DNA of 64,000 nt from Taxillus chinensis (taxonomy: Eukaryota; Streptophyta; Magnoliopsida; Santalales; Loranthaceae). Shown here piece after piece: positions 56,269-64,000 of this stretch. A program made the position numbers and the translations under genes. Each line of letters begins with the position of its first letter. Position 1 is the stretch's first letter. The stretch lies in the NCBI GenBank assembly GCA_023512835.1, contig CM042084.1:52925531-52989530 (forward strand), in the 5' to 3' direction. The notes below the pieces were generated by a model. It had not been told where the DNA came from. It saw only the letters and a program-made list of their open reading frames with translations, and did no database searches.

Positions 56269-57097
56269 CACTTATGGGACTTGCAATTGGGTCATGTTGG
56301 AAGTCATCGATAGATCGAACCGAGCTCTGACATTTGAGCCTGATGCTTCATTTAAATTGCTTGAGTCTTCGTCTTTACTGAATATACAACATTACTAAAC
56401 CATAAAATAGAAAGTGCTCGCCAAACCCTAAATCCATACATCATTTTGGTAGCCCAACACATCATACCTATGCTTGACACAAACCTTTGGCTCGTTTCTC
56501 TCATGGCTTCCAAGGTTCGAGCTACTCAATAGTCCAAGGTGAAGATTGCTACTCTTAAATCCCATGAGGTATATGTCAGCCAAGTCCTGGATTGAGAAGC
56601 TATTGTTTAGTCTACTATCCCATGGATGGAAACTATTTCGAGTCTTCTTAGCCCGGACACAAGCAAGGGTGACATATCTAATCACATAATCTTCTCTCCT
56701 CTCAGTCCTTTTTGTCATCACCCCAAAGCCACATTTCTTTCCATATTATTTATAATAACTTAATAAATCTTCAATGAATTAAACTCCATCCCCTTTATGG
56801 GTTCCTCAACCATACCATCAATGTCGACTATAACATTCTGTGATGTCCCAGGATTACCATCCGTTTGTCTTTTATTTTTTCTCTACATTCTTCATCTACT
56901 GTACATGGTAGTTCTTTCTCATTTCCCATGCTGATTTTTTTTTCCGTTGTCAATATATTCTTACAATGGAGAAATAACATCAAAAGTAAAATTAAAATAA
57001 GAAGACTTCAGATATTCAAATTATATTTAGAGCCACTTCTCATTAGTCCCTGCTCGATACAAGGACTCGAGCTGATTCTCGAGTAGGGACTTGTAGG
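56269..57097. other. Sequence without a recognised gene
   Basis: A minus-strand open frame (56428-56721, FSIQDLADIYLMGFKSSNLH) looks protein-like but matches nothing I know. The rest is AT-rich. Confidence 0.3.
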
Positions 57098-58030
57098 TCC
57101 CAAAGTGAGTCTAGAAGGGGGGGGGGGTGAATAGACTTTCTTCATTTGCGGAAGCTAGACTGTTAGCTGTTTTGGATTCCTCTACAGACGACTATGATGG
57201 AAGTATTTATGGAGAAGACGACAGGAGTGTTGTGAGCGATAATATGAGTGATGATGAACTATCAGACAAAACTGAGATGAGAGTAAATGCTCTTTTCTCC
57301 ACAGATTTCAGTTATGAAAGTGGTGGTTTATGATAGATCGATGTGTGGAAAACAACACACAGATTAGACTTAATGTAAATGCTAGATCTTTAATGAACAA
57401 GAGGTTCTTGAATGATCAGATGGATTACTCTTGTTCTTGGTTCAACGCGGCGCACAACACTTAGAAGAATTCTCTCTAAGTCTCACTCTCTCTCTCTCTC
57501 GTTTTTGGAACAACTATCTTGGTTCTACTAAAGATTATTTATTTCAAGTGTGTCAGAACCATTATCTCGTGTTCTGTGTGTTTCCTTCTTTTGAGAGAGA
57601 GATTAAACTCTTGATTTTGTCGTTAAGTGAGTGAGAGATATATTTTTAAGGTCAACGTGCTCGTGCGCCATGTTGTCCATCCCGACAGACTGACTTCCCG
57701 CCACTGAAAATGCGGAATGTCAGGGGATGGGTTGATCTGCTCTGATTTGCAGATCAGATGCCCATACTGCATATTTGGCATGCAGTCGATCTTGGCCGTT
57801 CATCTGTGGATGGTAGTTGGCAGCAATTAATGTATCATTAAATGTGCTCAACTGCTCGGGACGGCGCAGGCTTGCTGTACAAACCCTAGCAGACGATATT
57901 GCGAAGTGACTGTGTTTAAGGTTGTAAGTCTGCTTCGGAGGTAGATGACTTGTAGGTTTGGCTACTCGACGATTTCAGTTAGAACCTGTTGGAAGTTGCG
58001 AAGTTTTGCTTCAAGCTTTATAGAGTTTCT
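57098..58030. other. Left flank of region F, retroelement-like
   Basis: Begins near GTCTAGAAGG, a poly-G run (57116-57127) and GTGAATAGACTTTC. This resembles conserved ends of some plant repeats (recollection). A short frame rich in Asp/Ser (57127-57333) and a CTCTCT tract follow. Nothing can be assigned firmly. Confidence 0.3.
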
Positions 58031-59110
58031 GTGAGTCTATGATTCATATCTTCGAGTCTTCGAGGCTAGAGTTCAGGTTGGATTAGCATTTTGTGCCAAT
58101 ATATTAACTGAAGTCTATGACTCTGTGAGTCTACGACTCTACGAGTCTGCGACTCTTCGAATGGTGCTTAGAGCGACTTCTTCGTAGTCCGTCTAATCTA
58201 CCTGTTATTATAGCTGCGAGTCTACGACCCTAGCTCTGCGGATCTACGACCTTCGCGTCTCTCAGTTTACTATATTTGACTAAGTGGCTCTGAAAATCTT
58301 CGACTCTACGAGTCTTAAACTTCGCTTTTCTTCCTTAGTCTTTCGTAGAGGCTCATAAACTGAATTTCTGTATGGCTATGACCCTTCAGCTACAACTCTC
58401 AGCCATCGATCTCCGAGTCTGGAAGTTTGGCAATTTCTTTATAGTGACTGTATCCCTTGAGTCTATGGCTCTACGACTCTACGACCCTTGAGTTACAGTT
58501 TCATTTGTTTGCCAGTCTTTATAGTATCGACTCTTCGACCTTCAACCTATGAGTCTACGAGTCCTGTTTCCTTAACAGTGTTCGAAGGTTTCGACTCTAC
58601 GACTTTCAACCTACGAGTCTACGAGTCCTGTTTTCTTAACACTGTTCGAAGGCTTCGACTCTACGACTTTCAATCTGCGAGTCTACGAGTCCGGTTTTAT
58701 TAACAGTGTTCGAAGGCTTCGACTCTACGAGTCTTCGAGTCTAGTGGTAGTTAAGTTCTGTTAATTGACTTAAGTGTTTTTAGGGACTCTACAGTTCTAC
58801 GGGCTGCGAGTCTACGAGTCATTTAGCATTAGTTACTGTTCTTTAGAATTCTTCGACTCTACGAGTCTCCGAACTTGTCGATGCTTGCAGTAACTCTCTC
58901 TTTTCCGTACTATGACTCTACGACCTTCGACCCTGGATCTACGAGTCACCATATGTTTTGTCACCATCTTGCTTCGAGTCTCCAGGCCCTACGAGTCTGC
59001 GAGCCTCCCGCCAATGTGTCCTGTGACAGTTTTACTTCTATGAACTACGACTCTTCGCCCCTACGACCTTCGGTTCTTCGAGTCTCCAGACTTAGACTAT
59101 AATTTGGCAA
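58030..59110. repeat. TACGAGTC/GACTCTACGA word array
   Basis: At least ten TACGAGTC words plus many CGACTC, TCTACGAC and TTCGA words fill about 1.1 kb. At 58528-58720 there is a clear 64-bp tandem repeat, three copies, containing TTAACAGTGTTCGAAGG and CTACGACTTTCAACC. GACTCTACGAGTC is a self-complementary phrase, so the array can fold into many short hairpins. It lies downstream of the minus-strand Ulp1 gene. Confidence 0.8.
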
Positions 59111-59724
59111 CTTCATCAAATCCTGTGTTTCCAACAATCTCCCCTTATTTAATGTAAGCTAACAACGGGTGAAAACATGAAGTCTGAGACTTTGAGTTTG
59201 ATGGGCCATTTTAGATTAAGCAGAAGATATCTTTGCATGTAAAGAATTTGGAGGAGAGCAAAATTACGAAAATACACACTCCTCTCCCCCGTAGGCATGA
59301 AGGCTGCGTTAGCTGGCTCCTGTCAAAGATAACTCCCCCTACGAGCTTGCTCCCCCTGAGAGACACTCCACCTTTTTGGGGTAAGGAACAAGCACCATAA
59401 CACAAACCTCATGGGAGCAATGTAATAAATCACAGAACAGCAGGCAGCAGAGCAAAGACATACATAAAAAGTAACTGACAGAAAGTAAGTACACAGAAAA
59501 GTGAAAAGCTAGAAAAGCAGTGTACAAGGAAATAGAGTACAAGACAGTTATGGTTTAAATTCAGAGTAGGGTACACTCTGTATAAACAGAAAAACAGCGG
59601 CTTGCTCGCGCAGGAGTTGAGCAGGAGTCAAATGTAACGAGGCATCTCGACTGCTCACACGATCAAATTCAGGCACGAGAGCAGGGAAGCCGTTGGTGGT
59701 CAGGATGCGAATATAGTGGCAAAC
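59111..59724. other. 3' flank of the Ulp1-type gene
   Basis: Beyond the stop at 59725 the minus strand still shows a short protein-like stretch, VCHYIRILTTNGFPALVPEF, suggesting the frame once continued. Further left it is low-complexity AT/AG DNA. Confidence 0.4.
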
Positions 59725-62518
59725 TTAGAAGCCGCAGCTATGAGCATCATACTGAGCAGGAACGCCTTGCTTGACTCGAGTAATTTCCATCGGTTTGGAG
59801 AGATGATAGCCACCACACCCATGTGAATATCCCTGCATGACACGGGTGAGGGTGCGATTGAATTCACGGAGTTGTTCATGTCGATGGATTAGTAAATTAG
59901 TAGGTTTAGAGTCGAAGATGACGATCCTTTGGTTCTTGAAGTCAATATCGAGAAGAAACCAGTGCGGGGATGTTGACAAGTAGGGGATGAGCACATGGTC
60001 TACCTCATTCCATGTACGGAAGGAGTTCTCATATCTGCGACCTTGTATGATCTCGATCATTGATGCATCATCGAGGAGTTGAGCCTGCATGATCGGCAAA
60101 CAGAGTTCCACTCAGGTATCTCTGCGGATATGGAGAGGTAGCTTCTCTAGGTATGACTTATGTGCGAAGATGAACTGAGTCATCTCAATATTATCCATTT
60201 CTTCACCATCATGTAGTAGTCGACACAGGTCAGGTCCGGTGAAGAAGGCTTCGTAGCCACAAGTCTGCGTAGTGGTATCCCCAGCAACATAGGTATTGAA
60301 AGCAGCAAGTTCAGTTGAGGTGCCTCCAGTTGTTACAATGCGTGGTGGGGCTAGTGGTTGATCGGTGGTAGTAGCAGCTGGTTTAGCAGGTGAAGCAGGC
60401 ATGGTGTACTCAGCCGTACTTGGATGGGTAGTGGAGGGACCAGGCTGAGTGGAAGAAGATGGTTGGCCGGGGGCAGCTGTCTGCTTCTTCATGCGTATTC
60501 CAATAGGCACATCATCATCATCATCATCAGAATCTGTGATAACAGTGGTTCTATGTGCATGCTTTCACCCACGCATGTAAGTGGCAGTTGATGGAGGTGG
60601 TGAGTGACTCGGGGAAGGCACAACTGGTTGTGGAGTACCTACAGGTTCAGGTGCAGGCCGGTCGGATGGTTGTGGGAGTGTGTTTTTGACAGTGAGAGAT
60701 ATTTCCCCATTGGCAAGACGATGACACTTAGAAAGAATAGCTCCCAGAGTTGTACTGAGTCCTTTGTATTGTCTCTGGTAAGCACCTTTGAGGTCTTCAC
60801 AGTGTTCCTACAGATGTCTACACCCATCGGTGTTCACACGTGTGAGAGATGTCATTTCTTACTACACCTTGTCTAGGGTACGGTCCGATGACTCAATTTG
60901 CATTCGTACCTCTTCCATACCTGATTCCATAGTAGCCAGTCGTTCTTCAAAAGCCTGAGATACTGATGTTTTAAGGATGCCAGAGGAAATCAGTTTCTCA
61001 ATGACCTTGCTTGCTAGAAGATCTACTTCTTCGGCCGTCAGGGAACGTGAGTGAGATGTAGCTGGTACTGGGATAGCCTTTGGGATATTGGCTGCGAACT
61101 CCTCACTTGCTTGAGTGGCCACTTGATGTATTACAGGTGCAAATGGTGTGGCCATCTCAGTCCTTTCCACAGTCTCAGGGACCTGTGGGACAGCTCCTGC
61201 ATCGGAGTCACTGGCTGCAGCGCCAAGGGTTTCTTCTTCTTCTTCTTCGCTTCTTCTTCCACTGCAATTGGTACCATCTCAGCATCATGAGGAGTAGATG
61301 TGGCAGGTGAGTCCACCATGATGGGAGATGGGGCAACCACTGATACGGCTTCCACTGGGTCTCTTCTTACAAAACCCTGATCAACCAACCAATTAATTAG
61401 ATGGTCTCTGTCTACCATCTGCTTACCAAAGGCGATCCATGCATTGCGTAGTTCGGCAGGGGTCATATGAGCCTTGGCATACCCCAAGAGATCTCAACAG
61501 AACAGGTGTCGTACCCCTATCCTCTGGGGTTTCCTGTCCTGGTATCTGCCCTCCATCTGCAGCCTCTCTAATCTCTGCAGTATCCTTGGGCAGCTCGGCA
61601 GTAGGGACCACCTCAGCTGTAGAACTAGTGGGGAGATGAGTTCTGGCAATGTTCTCCACCACTTCAGCTATATGTATTGTTGCGGCTGATGCAGAGGAGC
61701 CCCTAGAAGTCTGTGGGACACGGATCGGCTCTCGTGGTATGCGAACTAGGGCTCGTATAGAGCTGGTTGTGTCCGCTGCATGACTTCTCGTACTTGAACC
61801 AAGCCTCTTCATCAACTTGATCTCCAGCCGACCATCCTTATAGATGCTTTTGAAAATGTATTTGGTCGGCAGTGGCAATATAGGTCTGTTGCAAAATACG
61901 TCAGGGTGCAGGAACCTTAGGACTTTGGTGAGAAGAAGTCCAAAGTGTCCCTTCTTGCTTTTGATCATGGTGTGTATCTGAGTTCCCCAGTCTACTCTTC
62001 TTCCCTGTAGAACACTACACATGATCCTCATTTGCTCATAACTTGCAGAGTCATGAGCAGTCTTCTTACACAGTAGGCACTGTCCGGTGACTATGAGAGT
62101 CGCCAGTGCCTGACCGGAAAACCATATCTTCAGGGCTCCCTGACCTTGCTTTCTGGGATTGGAATACCCAAGAAAAGACTTACACTCTTCTCTGGAGACT
62201 AGGAAGAGGATCAAAGTTATCTTTCGGGAGTAGAAGTGCATTTCGGAGCGTTTCGGCAGAGACTCGAATCTCCACTCCGTGTACAGTTCCCACAATGTCG
62301 TCTCCAGCGAATACCATGGTCTCGTAAAATTTTGAGACATCTTCTATCAGCAAGTCTTGCATCCCTGAGCAGACAGATGCAATACTAGTATCATCAAGGC
62401 GACTTCTGAATTCAGTCAGCCAGCTGACTTTGGCGTCGCCTATGGCTTCCCAATTGATGATGAATCCCAGGACGATGTTGTGTAGATCGTCGGCCATCGA
62501 TGAACTTGGACCTACCAT
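59725..62518 (-). pseudogene. Transposon-type protein with C-terminal Ulp1-like cysteine protease
   Basis: Read on the minus strand from ATG 62518 (MVGPSSSMADDLHNIVLGFI). The N-terminal globular part (62518-61800) has KFYETMVFAGDDIVGTVHGV and VFCNRPILPLPTKYIF, like the plant-specific transposon-associated domain often annotated as putative plant transposon protein (recollection). A Ser/Thr/Pro linker, a basic tract EEEAKKKKKKP (near 61250), a coiled coil (RLATMESGMEEVRMQIESSD, 60935-60865) and an acidic DSDDDDD follow. The C-terminal domain shows HWFLLDIDFKNQRIVIFDSK and VPAQYDAHSCGF. This is the His, Asp, Gln, Cys order of C48/Ulp1 proteases that cleave SUMO-like proteins. Frame shifts near 62190, 61490 and 61200 and TGA at 60112 interrupt it. 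The region 60850-60862 may be an intron border. Confidence 0.65.
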
Positions 62519-62683
62519 GGAGCTGGTAGAGAGAGAAAGAGACACTCATAGAGAGAGATTGTAAGGTTCGAAGGTGGTCAGGGGAAAGAGACAGAATCGA
62601 AGAGAGAGAGAGAGAGAGAGTTCTAGGGTTAGGGTTCGAGTGTGAAAACGACGAACATACCTTCGAGCTCCGTCTCTATCAGT

Positions 62684-62693
62684 GATTTATATA
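62684..62693 (-). promoter_or_regulatory. TATA box for the Ulp1-type gene
   Basis: Minus-strand CATATATAAATCA, about 165 bp upstream of ATG 62518. A GA-repeat leader (62602-62620) lies between. Confidence 0.5.
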
Positions 62694-62879
62694 TGAGATG
62701 AGAAGTGTACCGTAGAAGTCACTCACTCTGTCGGTTCGTCTTCATGGTCCGCGTTCTTTTCTCTGACCCGCCCCTTTATCTTTCGGATCCACTCGTTGGA
62801 ATGCTCAAGTGAAAAGTCCACGTCACTCCTTAAGTCGGTTTGTTTTGGATTTTAAGTGCACAGTGACGTGCTGATGTGT

Positions 62880-63060
62880 CTACGATGCTTGAGCAGTAAG
62901 TAACAGAATCAGTCTCGCTTCGATCCTTTGGACTACGACTCTACGAAGCTGCATTAGGATGCTTCGAAGCTTCGACCTTCGAGGCTTCGAAGCAGCAGTC
63001 TTCGATCCAGTAGTTCTTTGATGTAGATTGCTTCGAGGTCGACTACGAATTCAACGAACG
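62880..63060. repeat. TTCGAAGC/TACGACTC word cluster upstream of the Ulp1-type gene
   Basis: Includes CTACGACTCTACGAAGC, GCTTCGAAGCTTCGACC and CTTCGAGGCTTCGAAGC. It uses the same short words as the array at 58030-59110, on the other side of the gene. Confidence 0.6.
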
Positions 63061-63414
63061 GTGGATTTCTCTGGACTTTTTCAACACTCAACAACACACA
63101 TGGGATGCATATGATAATTCACATAATATTATGCATGATGAACAGTGTTGTGAGTGGAATTGAACTTACATGCCTAGAACTTGATTTCTTTCAACCGTCC
63201 TACCTGGTTTACATGTATGGCTACTGCATCACTACTATTTAACTCTCTATTTACCTTAGAAAAGACTAATTACTTCATCACACTAAATCTTGTGCCAGAA
63301 AATGATCACTATGTCAACATAGCATCCAGTAAACCATGGTTTATCAATTGCAGCAACCCAGTCATGAATTTAGAGTCTCCTCACATATTTAGTAGAACTC
63401 ACTCAGCGGAGGCC
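63061..63414. other. Sequence without recognised features
   Basis: Moderately AT-rich. An open frame at 63181-63450 has no family signature and runs into the LTR. Confidence 0.4.
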
Positions 63415-64000
63415 TGTCACGCCCCCACATTCCAGGGAACCCGGAACTAGGAACATGACTTCCCCTTGCCCGCACCCGATAGGTCAAGGGGTTGGTGACT
63501 AGCACCAATAGAGACTACACCGCAGGTGCTGTCTCAATTATGCAACCCTGTACAGTTATACATCAAGGGTAATCTTGTACTTTCCCATACATCATCATGC
63601 ATACAATGAGTCAAACAGTCATATAGACATCACATCATAAACAGTATGCAAATACATCTGTCCACGGACCCATGTCTGGGATACAACACATAATAAAATA
63701 TAGAATACAGTACTGTATCATACATCAGAGTAGTGCGCACGTCCTCTTGGAAGAAAGTCCTCCACTAGTCTCGGGTCACACCTGAAAAGGGGTAAACAAC
63801 AAGTAGGGGTGAGCGACAAGCTCAGTAGGTGACCCCAAAACTCCATGTCATGCAACACATATAAGTCTATACTATATGCTCAGTGTACTCGTGCACCGTG
63901 TAGTGTGCACAATCATCAGGACTCAGCCTACAAACAAACATCAGGACTCAGCCTGCCCACACAGGATAACTTGTCCATGATCCTCCATGGGATCCCAGCT
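63415..64000 (-). repeat. Partial 3' (or solo) LTR G, family A, reversed
   Basis: Begins TGTCACGCCCCCAC and, reversed, matches the end of the element A LTR: minisequences around TAGTCTC, the acceptor CTTTTCAG and the CACTACACGGTGCACGAG block. No primer-binding site lies to its left, so it is a 3' LTR or a solo LTR. Any element body lies beyond the right window edge. Confidence 0.92.

Overview
The window is plant nuclear DNA, probably from a flowering plant and plausibly a eudicot. The evidence is a spliced host gene for a putative plastid membrane protein, remnants of pentatricopeptide-repeat (PPR) genes and an AAA-ATPase gene, and a load of Ty3/gypsy chromoviruses, Ty1/copia, hAT and TRIM-like elements. 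I see no bacterial-type operons, CRISPR array, rRNA or tRNA gene. Most of the window is nested transposable elements. Letters A-G are my own labels.

Layout. 1-8671: Ty3/gypsy chromovirus A (+), with its 5' LTR cut by the window edge, inserted in a Ty1/copia remnant (8672-10009). 10630-18478: a three-exon host gene (+). Its 6.8-kb first intron carries a complete but dead hAT element (11587-14944, 8-bp target-site duplication TGTGCTAG), an AT-rich stretch with a PPR-gene fragment, and a MITE-like repeat. 19124-28418: chromovirus B (+), target-site duplication GCACT. 28425-33995 and 33996-39566: two directly repeated 5571-bp units. Each holds a PPR fragment, the last four exons of an AAA-ATPase gene (-) and a TRIM-like element (-). 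40815-55535: gypsy remnant D (+), split by chromovirus C (41622-53963, -, target-site duplication GAGGG). The 5' LTR of C is itself split by solo LTR E (49886-52139, target-site duplication TGTAG). 57.1-63.1 kb: region F, a minus-strand gene for a transposon-type protein with a C-terminal Ulp1-like cysteine protease domain, flanked by arrays of short TACGAGTC/TTCGAA words. 63415-64000: partial LTR G (-) of the same family as A.

Main observations. Four related LTR families (A, B, C, E) share terminal sequences. All four also share an internal layout: a TATA box, then AG|GTAGG (donor-like), then 0.9-1.45 kb, then a pyrimidine tract with AG (acceptor-like), then the LTR end. This suggests an intron inside the LTR/leader. 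A, B and C also repeat their polypurine-tract motif over the pol stop codon. The 5.57-kb tandem duplication starts within a few bases of B's insertion site, next to a short patchwork of templated filler DNA. Differences between near-identical copies cluster at CTG/CAG/CCG/CG words. That looks partly like base-calling error, so some frameshifts reported here may not be real.
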